Below, piece after piece: positions 13,101-25,000 of a stretch of 64,000 nucleotides of DNA. Both the position numbers and the translations under genes were made by a program. This stretch comes from Mya arenaria (taxonomy: Eukaryota > Mollusca > Bivalvia > Myida > Myidae). The notes beneath the pieces were generated by a model, which made no database searches, was not told the DNA's origin, and worked only from the letters and a program-made list of their open reading frames with translations. The DNA lies in assembly GCF_026914265.1 (NCBI RefSeq), contig NC_069134.1, positions 10,675,258 through 10,739,257 of the forward strand. Reading direction: 5' to 3'. Positions within the stretch are counted from its first letter, which is position 1. Every line of letters begins with the position of its first letter.

Positions 13101-15266
13101 CAAACATGCATGGATCACTATTAGATTAGATTTCAATGCAATTCATGATGTGCTGAGATAGTAACATAAATGTGGTTACATGGAAAATTTCAACCAGATT
13201 TTTTAAGTCTAATAATAAAGGGCAATTATTTGCAAAATACAGTTATATATCTTGGTTATTCAATTACATTGAGTGGTTGAATACCATTCTATAAAGTCTC
13301 AATTCAATACATCGAGTAGTTGCTTAGAAATTAACCTATGTGTGCTTACACGCAAAACCTTAACCAGAATTTCTATGTCGAATAATAAAGGGCAATTATT
13401 TGCATTAAATGAAACTAGAGTTATCTTACATGGTTAATTAAGTAGGTTAGATGGTTGAGTACCATTGTATTGAGTCTCAATGCAATACATCAATTAGTTG
13501 CTTTGATATATATTAAAATAATGTGTGCTTGCACACAAAACCTTAACCAGAATATCTAAGTCGAATAATAAAAGGCAATTATTTGCATTAAATGCAAAGT
13601 AAATTATCTAACTTGGTTAATTAATTAGGTTGGATGGTTGAGTACCATTGTATCAAGTCTCAAAGCAATACCACAAGTAGTTGCAGAGATATTAACCTAT
13701 GTGTGCTTGCACGCAAAACCTTAACCAGAATTTCTAAGTCAAATAATAAAGGCCTATTATTTGAATTAAATGCAAACAAGAGTTATTTAACTTGGTTAAT
13801 TAAGTAGGTTGGATGGTTGAGTCCCAATGTATCAAGTCTCAATGCAATAACTCAAGTAGTTGCTGAGATATTAACCTATGTGTGTTTGCACGCAAAACCT
13901 TAACCAAGGGGTGACGCCGATGCCGACGCTTGGGTGAGTAGTATAGCTCTCCATATTCTTCGAATAGTCGAGCTAAAAATGTCTGTCTGTGTTTTTTCAA
14001 ACACTTTGTGAATAGTGCCAGGGCTCTTAAAATTCTGCAATAGGGCACAATGCATAAAATGTTGTTGTTGATTTTATTTGTATGATTGTGAATTTTGAGA
14101 CAATTTTTTAGTAAAAAGTATGTTTTTAATTGGTTCAAATTTCACTTGTAAAAAACTCTGATCAGTGATTAGTACAATAATACATAGCAAGTGTATGCTG
14201 ATACAGGGAATACTGTTATCATACCAATATTGGATACAATACATTTATATATTTTAAGCTGCGAAAAGCTTCATCTTGTTCATTGTTGCCATAGTAACAA
14301 AACATGCATAATATTAAAATAATGACATATTTATCACGATACTGCAGTACTGGATAGTGTGTAAATAAATGTGTAAAGAATTGGAAGAAACTGCAAATCT
14401 TGTCATCTTTTATTGAAACATCTTGATATATTGGTAATAATTTAAAGCTGCACTCTCACAGATATACCATTTTTACAACTTTTTTTTGTTTTGTCTTTGA
14501 AAGGGCAAATATTTGCATAAAGATCTGCAAACCAATGATATAAGTTTGCTGACAAAAAATCAGATCATAGATTTTCATATATCCGATCGAAAGTTAATGT
14601 TTTATGGATAAAACCGTTAGTAACGGTTTAAGAAAAAAGCATAAACATTATTTTTTTAACTTAAATATAAAAATCTGCAATCTAATTTTTTGTCAGCAGT
14701 CTTATATAACTGGTTTCCATGGATTTTCGTAAAAATTGGCTAGTTCCAAGACAAAAAATAAAAAAGTTTTCAAAACGTTCTATCTGTGAGAGTGCAGCTT
14801 TAATTATCAACAGCCAACACAGAAATTCTTAATTCGAAACATATTTAGTTATGTTGATAATGAGAACACTAAATTATGAACATTATCAGTATTTATGAAC
14901 AATAACTGAACAAACAAAAAACTTGAAAAACTATGATAAAGAGCGATAGAAACAAGTATACATTTATGGTATCTATGGAACTGAATTGATCACATCCGGG
15001 AACTTAATAAATAGATAAATATTATTAATCATTGATAAAAAGTAAATAACTTTTAAATATAAAGAAAAACAAAGGTTGTGGACAGCAGTATGATATAAAT
15101 CTGTTTGTTATGCCTGATCCTAAGGCTGATCAAACTCCAAAATTATATAGGAATTATCTTGAGTTGTATGCGGATTCTAAAGAAATAATACTTGCCCTGG
15201 CATAAACCGAGGTGGGATGAATGTAGAGTTGTGAGTAGTTATCAAAGTTCCTGCTGAACGTGACAT
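10117..15266 (-). CDS. CIMIP2C: Ciliary microtubule inner protein 2C (FAM166C)
   Basis: Four coding exons on the minus strand, in transcript order: 15266-15196, 12868-12595, 12422-12310 and 10267-10117. They total 609 nt, or 202 residues plus stop, close to the roughly 200 residues of vertebrate CIMIP2C. The protein belongs to a family bound inside axonemal doublet microtubules. Landmarks are the N-terminal [13 protein letters not shown], the block [57 protein letters not shown] and the terminal [11 protein letters not shown]; all align in order with the vertebrate protein as I recall it. Intron 1 has a GC donor (GG|GCAAGT) and the others are GT-AG. Start choice: the ATG at 15266 opens the conserved N-terminus. 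Intron 1 holds a Helentron-like element, a TTAA MITE and an X-box-like site. The direct splice from 12310 to 10267 is the only arrangement found that keeps frame. Confidence 0.93.
13028..13976 (+). mobile_element. Helentron/HINE-like element with tandem core
   Basis: The left end is CAAGAGCTGTCACAGAGACA, which can form a short hairpin, followed by GACTATTCCGCCGCTTTTC. The right end has GACGCCGATGCCGACGC then TCTTCGAATAGTCGAGCT. The core has about four copies of a roughly 175-bp unit containing ACGCAAAACCTTAACCAGAA and AATAATAAAGGGCAATTATT. The same ends recur inverted at 21099-21911. The organisation (conserved ends, tandem core, no transposase) resembles the pearl/DINE-1/HINE elements known in molluscs and flies. 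It lies in intron 1 of CIMIP2C. Confidence 0.7.
14285..14298. promoter_or_regulatory. X-box-like (RFX) site in CIMIP2C intron 1
   Basis: GTTGCCATAGTAAC fits the RFX X-box consensus (GTNRCC, spacer, RGYAAC) at all defined positions. RFX factors drive ciliary genes, and the host gene encodes a ciliary protein. Position is about 970 bases downstream of the start codon. Function is inferred. Confidence 0.4.
14446..14799. mobile_element. TTAA-flanked foldback MITE, family B, copy 1
   Basis: Flanked by TTAA at 14442-14445 and 14800-14803. The terminal inverted repeats are AGCTGCACTCTCACAGAT. Most of the 354 bp is a long imperfect palindrome centred on AACCGTTAGTAACGGTT; the sequence CTGACAAAAAATCAGAT on one arm pairs with its inverted partner on the other. 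Related copies lie at 40531-40877 and 53071-53427. TTAA targeting suggests piggyBac-type mobilisation. Confidence 0.85.
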
Positions 15267-16323
15267 TTTGAATATAATGTTTAAGATTCTTAGAGTTTGT
15301 TTATCGAATTATATCCCAACCCGGAAGTGAGCCTAACAACGACAAAACACGCTATAACTTATGTTCACGCGGACAATGTAGTTCCTTAAAGTACTTCAAT
15401 GTTCAGGGTAATTCATATATTTTAGAAGAAAGTTTCAGTGTTATTATTACTAAAACATAGATAGTAACAATATTTACATAAACAAACTATGTCATTACTT
15501 AAAAAGATACAAATAGAAAATAATTTCATACGCCTTGTTGCTAATGGCAAACGTGTACTTTGCGGTACTTTGCGGTCATGCATGCCAAATCCACGTTACG
15601 GTTGCCTCCCTTTTAATCTCACATTATATCGTGCGGTGATGATATGTTTAATACGTATCTATTCAACACGAATTCTCAAAGAATATATTCCAATGATTTA
15701 CTATATATATTTGGTAAAAACTCCACTTGCATTAGACTATGAATTGTTACCGTCTGATTTTCCAATTAGATGATCGAGTTAGGAATTATACATGCTACTT
15801 ATGGCAATACCTAGGAGTAGGATTTGTTTTTGGTCCCAGGAAATATGTACAAAAGGTTAAATAATGCCAATTAATTGTTAAGAAAAGTTTAAATTGTGTA
15901 CAGCTTACATTTAAAGTGCACAAATCACACGAATGGTCGTGTGTACATCATGTATCTGAATTTCTATTGACGTCTATTTAAAAATGCACTGTCGACGTAT
16001 CGTTGTATGTTTTGTGCTTATATTCCACACAAATTAAAAAAAAGCTTAAAGTAACATTTGATATCATACTGTATATTGATTAAACGCCATCTGCAGTGAA
16101 TGTTAAAGATATATCACATACTCTACAAACGTTCTTCGTGAACGCATCATTACTATATATACTAGTGTTATAATCGGAATCATTCGCGATTCAAATTGCA
16201 GCATGTATATATACATGAGATTAATCCAGTTAACATATGTTAAGTAAAAGACATTGCACATATGTCTAAACTTTTCAAATAATGAAATTTAAAGGTAATT
16301 GTCCAGAGATTTTCTCATGATAT
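15267..16323. other. Intergenic, 5' side of CIMIP2C
   Basis: Contains the presumed CIMIP2C promoter; on the minus strand GATAAACAAAC (forkhead-like) lies about 40 bases before the start codon. No other gene is recognised. The 94-codon open frame at 15489-15773 has no familiar motif and is probably chance. Confidence 0.4.
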
Positions 16324-16766
16324 AAGGGGCGTAGCTAGGCCTAAAAAACTTGTAGGCCCGATAGTTCTAGGTGAGTTTGGGGATACCCCTCCCCCTCCCA
16401 AACATTTCTGTCTAAATTAGAAGCAAAATAGTGCGATTTCCGAGTATTCCAGGAATAAAACATGAGGGACAATAACATCCATTTTAAATTGCATTACACA
16501 AACTTAATAATTAATTATTATATTATTATGCAATGATTACAATAAAATCAAGCAAAACACCTTGCACGTAGTTAAAATAAACACTAGACTTTCTTTGGTT
16601 ATAATAACGTCATATAACAACTCGTATTATATACAACTTTTGAGTTGAGTGTTTGAGTAGCAATCAGTTTTTATTGCATTTTTGGATTATTTAAATTTTG
16701 TCATTTTTCAAAAAAGTTGTAGGCCCCCAAGCCCTATATATATATATATGTAGCTACGTCACTCTG
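16324..16766. mobile_element. hAT-like MITE, copy 1
   Basis: Left end AGGGGCGTAGCTAGGCC and right end TAGCTACGTCACTCTG are inverted and match the CAGGGGCGTAGCTA-type termini common in hAT elements. The body shares ACTTGTAGGCCCGAT and TTTCTGTCT with the copy at 27432-27830. No transposase frame. Confidence 0.75.
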
Positions 16767-17520
16767 ATTTAGCTAGTTTGCTACCGGGTTTTTATTGCTA
16801 TTTAGAAAAATGCATGTTTGGAATATGGCCAGATGATGGTAAAGTAAAATACATTATTTTTAGGATGATTAAGATATGATTTGGGCATAGAGTTGAACTG
16901 TGCATTACATTGTATATTGGTACTGTGGTAAAATGATATAAAATGGTCGAGCCATGTTTGAAGACTTTGAAAATATGAGAATTTTCTTTTATCGAGTATA
17001 TGACTTGCTATTTTGCTTGCACGGATAAGTTAGTAAATTTAATAAAGTAAAAGTGAGAAGAACGTCCAGTGAAGAGTTTAAAACAGAAATTAAATTATGA
17101 GTTAGAAAAAGTTGGCTGCAATATATATCAAGTTGGGCTTAGCCAATACACACAATGTAAGTCGGTCGTATGTTCCAAACCATGATGGTTTAACAGACTG
17201 ATTAATCTAGAATGCGTGAATTGGACTCTGTCTTGAGGTTCTTGTTTGAGGAGGGGGTATATTGCTTTATTGATTGGTACTTTATTGTACGTTGTTACTT
17301 GAAAATCATGACATGTCTTGTCCCTGTTCGCCACTGTTTCATTGTCTTCCATTTCAGATAAACTACATGTAACATGTATGTGACACTTCACCGATTGTGG
17401 TAGCGATTCTTCTAAAATTAGGCAGCTCTTCGCTGTACCTTTTCAGGCAATAAATGTTTCCATTCTCCCATATGGTTCTGAAGATGCGAAGAGGCGTGAT
17501 ATAACTTGAATGGCTGTTTG

Positions 17521-18720
17521 GTATAGATAGATAGATTTATTCGTGCATATATATATGTCATAGTAACAAACCAAATATCTCATAAAGTTATAACACAGAC
17601 TGATTAACAAAGTATTAGTGATGATATCTATACTAAAGCACAACATCATTAGAATGCTTTGGATACACACGTGCGGTAATAAAGATTTAATTCAATGTGA
17701 CAAATATATAACACAGGATAACCCATTAAAGTTATTCAACTTATTTCCAATGGGTTCCTTATGACAAATGTAATTATTTGCCCAGATCTCAGTTGTAAGC
17801 TTTTTAAATTAGGTTTTCTTATACAAAAATAACATGCATGAACTATTGACCAGTTAAAGAATGATTAAATGTTTGAGATCGAACTTTTACAGTTATAATG
17901 CAACCGATTGTTAAAACCATATGGCACTTTAGCATAATATGACAAAAATCTTAGAACTGATATGCAATATTAAATGAATAACAATTAATAAAATAGGAAA
18001 TCTTCCATTTCGGCACATTTCATACCAACAATGAGATGTGATTTCACTTCTTTTTTAAAAGTATTCTTATTTTTTAATTCTTTTAACTTTATTGGAAGAC
18101 TGTTCCAGTCCTGGACTGCTTGATAAAAGAAAGTATTTAATATAAAACTGTCAGCCTGTGGCACTTCAAAATTTCCATCACTATGTCTACTGTTGTAAGA
18201 CTGTGTGGATGAGACTAAAGTAAAATGTTCATGTAAGTATGATGGGCATTTGCTATTAAAGATTTTATGTACATGGTTTAGTCGTAATTGCTTTATCATA
18301 TTTTCTATATTAAGCCATCCAATATCATTGAAAGCTGAGACTTTCAGGGAAGTTCTACAATCATAGCCATAAATAAATCTGACAACTTTGTTCTGAGTGA
18401 CCTGTAATCTGTTCTTGGGTTGTTTAGATATACCACTGTACCAAGATGTAGATGCATAGTCAAAATGACATTGTATTAAGGAGTTACATAACAATCTTCT
18501 TAGTTTCATATCTAAAAAAGACGGTGATTGAAGATCTGATGGTCAAAATAATTGCTTGTCTCTACTTGGTGGTGATGCCTTGAATGCCATAACTTACTTA
18601 GAGAAGTTTGTGAAGTAAGAGGCTGTGTGAGATTTTGTCGAATGCCTTCAAAATGTCCATTAACTGAACATATTTTAGCTTGACTTGTTTGAGGTAAGTC
18701 ATTATGTCATCATGGGCAAA
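17521..18720 (-). mobile_element. LINE fragment (CR1/Jockey-like C-terminus and 3' UTR)
   Basis: A 174-codon open frame (18509-17985) reads LIQCHFDYASTSWYSG, then VTQNKVVRFIYG, then QAVQDWNSLP with a downstream TFKKEVKSHL. This is the C-terminal region that follows the reverse transcriptase domain in many non-LTR elements. Just upstream, about 18720-18630, an ILKAFDKISHS block resembles reverse transcriptase motif A (DFSKAFD), but the YxDD core between the two is missing, so the copy is internally deleted. Downstream a roughly 460-base 3' UTR ends in a short (TCTA)n tail at 17521-17535, typical of LINEs with microsatellite tails. A second copy of this UTR is at 51770-51965. Confidence 0.75.
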
Positions 18721-19001
18721 TTCAAGTGAGATTGGTCAACTGACGGTATTCAGCCCTGTGTTATCAGCAAACTCTTCTGCTGTATAGTCTTCTTCTTTTG
18801 AAAAGAAGTATTCAAACTGAATGTTGATGTACGTTGCTATATAGCGAAATTCGATGAAAGCAGGATATTAGCATATTAGCGCCTATACTTGTACCCAAGG
18901 ACAGAATTGCCTAGGATGCCATATATCGCACCTCTAACTACTAGTATAGTGTAGCCTTATACTTATTATAGTTTTACTTTGGACTTATTATAAGAAACAA
19001 C

Positions 19002-22000
19002 ATGGCGTCCAAAAAGAAGCTTCCGCGTTCACGACGATGTAATAACTCTGAAAATTTCGCCGTTAATTGCTATTGCATAACAGACGAACCGGATTTAGTA
19101 ACAGAAGCTTGCGATGCACCATGTTGTGTCGATCAGGATACTGGTGACTCTACATCTAACGTTAAATATGAGGAATTCGACAATGTTTCTCAGAAGAATA
19201 GGGTGAAATTGCAAAAAGATGATATCCACAGAGGTCCATCATTTGACTATCTAGATATTATCATTGGACTTTCATCAATAGCTTTCTTTTTCTTTGATGT
19301 TGTAACAGATGTCTTATTAGCTCGAGATTACTTTCATCAAGGTCGAATGTGGCCGTTTGGCTTGACAGCTGCCTTTGTGATTGGGCCAAGTATAATTACA
19401 TCAGTCCTTAATATAAGATGGTACTTTCTTGACTATGAAAGCCAACAATGGTTGGTCAAGCAACATGGTTCTAAAAATGTAAAGCAGACAAGTTCAGTGT
19501 TATGGATTGTAAGAATGCTTATGACTGGATTGATGATGGGACCAGTTATCAGGTATACTATATGAATTACGGACGTAACGGACCATGGTCATTAGGGACC
19601 AGACAAAACGGACCAGATTTGGGGACATTACGGACCATAATTCGGGACATTACGGACCATAATTCGGGACATTACGGACCATTTTGAGAAACATAACAGA
19701 CCATGATCTATAGTGTTATTAACATTATTTTTCAATTTGAGAACTTCTTGTTAAAACACCTCCAAAATTATTGAATTATGTTATACGATTTAGAACAAGA
19801 AACAAATTTTCCAGTTGAAGTAGGTAGTTTGAGGAATATATATAAACATAAATGACAGAAATTGCCATCTTTGTGATTCTAATTGTATTGGTGATCAATT
19901 TTTTATCAGTAATTCATATTTTCCATAAATGCATTATTTAGTAAGTAGTTTTTAAAGGTTTATAACTCAAAATCGATGTTTTTATACATGTGTATGACTC
20001 TATTGATTTTGAGTTTCACTTTAATACTGGTAATTTTGGTTGCATTTAATCAGTATAATTTATTTGTTATTGTGGCCGGTAATAATCCGTGGTAAATTAT
20101 CAAAGAAATAGACATTATACTGACAACCTTAAATTGGCAATCATTAAAGTGTGAAAACCCATCTTGATGGCGCACTTTCACTGAACCATTTAATTGGAAC
20201 AGTTGTAACGGAAAACAAACATATATGTCTGATTTATGACAATCCAAAATTTATTTTAGAAAGCAATCGAGCACCTATAAGAACATATAAATATTCACAT
20301 TCACAAATATATAAAAGTTGCACAAAATTATAAATCATTGGCCGTGATGTCCTCAAATATGGTATGTAAATATAAAGTTAAAACATCCAGTGAGTAAAAT
20401 TATTATTCATGGTCTGTAATGTCATGAAATATGGTACATTATAAGTAAAAAAACAACAACTGCGAGTTAAACTATAAATCATTTTCCGTAAATATGGTAT
20501 GTTATAAAGTTTAAACAAACTATGAGTGAATTTATAAATCATGGTCCGTAATGTCCCGGAATATTTTACATTATAAAGTTTAAACAAACTTTGAGTTAAT
20601 ATGGTATGACAATGTTATAAATTTAAAACAAACTGTGAGTAAAATTATATATCATGGTCCGTAATGTCCCCAAATCTGGTCCATAATGTTTGACCGTAAT
20701 GTCCATGGTCCGTAATGTCTGTGACCCTATATGATGTTTTTGCACAAAGTTCTGTTACCCTCAAGGGTGGTCAGTATATTTGCATATTATCAATTATATT
20801 ATGTTAACTTATCACTTTTATATAGGTTTGTAGTATGTTCCTGATATGTATATACTAAGAGTTTGTATGACGATTCTATATCCCGGAACAACCTATTTTC
20901 GACCACATCCTATTTTCGACCGTTCCCTGAAAATAGGTAAAACACTTATATTTTGCTCCACTACCGGTAACAATAAGCTTCAATTGTTAACCATAACAGT
21001 AGAACTGTCAGAAAACTTCATTTGAAAAAGAATGGGAATGCTACGTAGTGTTAAAAAAAACTTCAGTTTTACTTGAAACAACACCAACTAGTCATTTTTA
21101 GCTCGACTATTCAAAGAATAAGGAGAGCTATCCTAGTCACCCGAGCGTCGGCATCGGCGTAACCACTTACGTAAAAGTTTGCGTACCACCTCAAATATTT
21201 TCAAAGTCCATTGACATCTGGCTTTGAAACTAAGCACGCTTGTTCACCATCATGCTCCCAACCTGTACACAGGAGGAGGTAACTCTATCAAGCACTTTGA
21301 CAAAATTATGCCCCTTTTTCAACTTAGAATTTACGTTAAAGTTTGCGTACCACCTCAAATATTTTCCAATTCATATAAATATCTCAGCACATCATGTAAT
21401 GCAATGAAATCTAATCCAACACAGGGCTTTCGTTAAAGGAAGTTTGGAAGTATATTACTCCCTAGAAATGGGTTAAAACTTCCAAACTTAATTCCTTGGA
21501 AGTACAAAAACTTCCATAATTTTGAAGAAAACTTTCAAAGACAAAAGCTTGGAAGTTCAAAATTTCAAAACCTGGTGTCAATATTACTTTTATGCTCACA
21601 ATTTCAATCAGTCTTGAAGTATTATGATTTATTATAACATAAATCTGTGAATTTGGCAAGATATTGATTCAAATTATTTGATTTTTGACAAACTATTTAA
21701 AAAAAATTGGAAAAAACAAGAACGAAAATTGTCCTCAGGGAAACTTAACTTCCAAATTTCAGTGAAAAACTTCCAATATTGATGGTCAGGAAGTTCATAC
21801 TTCCAGTTTTAAATTTTAATGTCCAACAGTGATCCATGCATGTTTCGCCAAAACTTTTCAATCCATACACCGAAAAGCAGCGGAATAGTCGAGCTCTGTG
21901 ACAGCTCTTGTTAATTAATGCCAAATTAAACCCTTCATTTAGAATGATGTCACGTGTTAATTACTTCTTTAAAATTGTGTTGTTTTTGTTTGCCAGATTT

Positions 22001-25000
22001 TACATATCTAACAAGGCTTAAAACCTATGCCCTATCGTTTTCTAAGTATAGCGCCATGGACCTATAAACCATGGTTTATAGGTCCGTGATAGCGCACAAC
22101 ATTAAAAGCGCATCAAAATATGGTATATTGCTTATTCTAAAATTGTTGACATTTTTCTACAGGTGACTATATTGAATTGCAATTGGGCTCTCAGTTATCA
22201 TGAAATTATACATATTGCAGCCTAGGCAGGTCATATGAGGCTCATTCAGAGTTGGGCCAGTGATACCAGAGTTCATGATGGGTGAATTTATCATTTTGTA
22301 CCCATGTGAAAGCCGTAAGAAGGGATGATGCATTGCTTTGCCTCTCTTGTGGTGATAAGAAACTATACAGTGACTGTATGGCAAATATATAATCATTTAA
22401 TTACTTCAAAAAAAAAAAATACTTTTAATAGTTTAAACAAGTTATACAAATTAACATGAAAAATATTGTGCACAAACTTTTGTTGTGAAGTATGGTTAAA
22501 GGTCATAGTTGAAAACAGGTTGTTTCTAGGTCAAATACAACATGTGACAGTTGGATTGTTTTTCAACGATGAATGATTGCTTAAAATGGTACACACAAAC
22601 ATTTATCTTTTATTATTTTATTTATGGTTTAAATGTAAATAATCCTTAGGTGGTCGAAAACAGGTTGTTCCGGGATATGTTTTATCTACTTAATTGTACT
22701 CTTGTGATGAATGTTTGATTATTATCTTTTTACAGGACGTTTTTTGCTTGTTATTGGATAATGGTGTAAGCTTGTAGCTATTGTTTCCCTGTTTGCATAT
22801 AACTGACGTTAAATAACGATTATCTTATCTTACCTTTGTTTGTGTTGGGGATTGTTGATAGGATACTGCTTTTTTTAATTTGGGCTGAGGTCATTATGAA
22901 TTTTACATGGTGTCATCATCAACTAGTCCTAAATTAATATGTTAGAAGGATTTTTAATGTATGGTTGATAAAATATAAAAGAGTCCAAAAAATTTGTATT
23001 AGAGTTAGACTACATCTCCACATGCATTGACTGCATTTAAACTCACTTATATTATTTGACGTTAATCAAATGTCTCAACATCTGTCTCAATTCAACTTCA
23101 GTGTTTTGCTTGTGTGAAGATCTGATGATTTTTAAGTTTGCTATTTATAACAAGACATTAAAGAAGTAACTTTATTCTTTTATGCTTTTTTGTGTTCAGT
23201 TTTTAAAAGGAACATACATGTAGGCTGAACCAGAGCCAAACATTTTGATAACAATACTTTACTACTGTGGTATAAATGTTTGCTTAAAGTTTTGTTTTAA
23301 GGCTTTTGGTAAGAAATGATTGTTGGAAAAAGTTTGGTCAGATAATCTGATTTGAACCTTCATCATTCTTCATTGTTGTCATAAGCGCTACCATTGAACC
23401 ATTCCAGATTATTTAAATCAATATCTAAAAAGTTGGAAATTTCCGAAACAATTTGAGAATATTGGATTTTTTTTATGATTTTTCTGTGTTTGACATGGGT
23501 TAGTCTGTACTACCATATATGATATTATTGAATTGAATAGAGTGTTTTCTATGGGTCTAAATCTATGGATTTAGTATGGATAAGTATCTATCATGTGTTT
23601 CCGGTACAGATAGAAAAATCCGACCCGAGGGCACATGTGTAAGCCGGTAAAGAGGCTTGCCGAGTTACCAGTCACGCGGCGTGCCTGAGGGTAGGATTTT
23701 TTGATTGGACCGGAAAAACATTATTGATATTTTCCTTGCATACCTAAAATTATGAATTTGTGGGAAAATTGACGTAGAAAATGCACTTTTGTACATTTCA
23801 CCAAAAAGCGCGTGCGACTTTGTGTACTGACGTCACAAAGCGCAGTAATTTTAAATCACTTTCGACATCAAATAGTTCCTTTAAAAATCGCGCTTTTACG
23901 ATAATTTATTGTATACTTATAGTTTTGATTCCGCTTTATTGAAAATGCATACTATACTTATCATAAACCATTCAATAAAAGAAATAAAAAGTGGCACGTT
24001 GTTGCGCGTGACTCATCTTACATGGGGGGTGTAAGATGAGTTTTCTAGCACCGGTCACATGACCGGAAACACACGTCCGGTATGCAAGAATGTATTTTAC
24101 AGTTGCAGGCGCATTGTATATTTACCATGTTTATAAATTAGAAATTGATGTGTTAACTTTTTTCTTTCAGACAAATTGAATATATCTACAATGGAATAAA
24201 AAGCTCTGACAAAAAACTCCCCCCAAAGGAAAGAGAGCGCCATTACAAGGTAATGCGGTGTGAAGATGTTGATGCTTGCTGTATACGGATGTTTGAATGC
24301 TTCCTTGAAGCTGCTCCACAACTTATGCTTCAAATATACATCCTGATGGAATACAGGGAAAAGGAAGGGACTTGGCTTATTGGTTTGTAAAATGATTTAC
24401 CTGATTATGAGGTGTTTTGCTTTTAGACTTTCTTGCTTATTTAGTTCCTAGTTCACAGGAATATCTTGATTCAACTCTTAAGCATCTAATATTTCAGAGG
24501 GAATAAGAGCTGCATCTATCCTGTCGTCATGGGCAAGTCTGTCGTGGTGCATGGTCTCCTACCATAAATCTCTTCGACTTTCACACACAGACAAGGAAAA
24601 CATGCGAATTCCAGGAATGATGCTCTGCTTCCTTTGGAGAGCAACAGAAATTGGTCCAAGAGTTATAGCCTTGGGAATGTTTGCGTCTCAGTTCAGCTGG
24701 GGAGTTTTCATTGTTGTAGGTGTTCATTGGTTATTGATGTCAATGTGGTTAGTTTGCCAGAATACAAAGTTTTATCAAAACAGATGTGAAGAGAAATGCT
24801 TCAACTTTGTGTGTGGTTATGTGTTAGTCTTCTGTTTCCTGAATGTAAGAGATGGAAGAACAAGATATAGAATGATGTTGTTTTACTTCATTTTTTATGC
24901 GGAAAACTGGTGTATGATGGGATTTTGGTTTTACTTTACAGAGGATAAGAGTGAATGGTTTTATTTGCCAGCATTTTTTGCTGTGACACTCAGTGTATTT

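Larger units (their letters stand above)
20878..22678. mobile_element. TIR element with ATATCCCGGAACAACCT ends
   Basis: Left end ATATCCCGGAACAACCTATT then TTCGACCAC; the right end read inverted is ATATCCCGGAACAACCTGTT then TTCGACCAC. This is a roughly 29-bp inverted repeat with one difference. A degenerate internal repeat of the end is near 22515. No transposase is present. The Helentron-like element at 21099-21911 is inserted inside it. Confidence 0.75.

Noticed and set aside
13839-14138. 99-codon minus-strand open frame
   Set aside because: It crosses the right end of a Helentron-like element and has no domain.
15489-15773. 94-codon open frame between CIMIP2C and the XKR gene
   Set aside because: No recognised motif, no splice partners and no codon pattern to support it.
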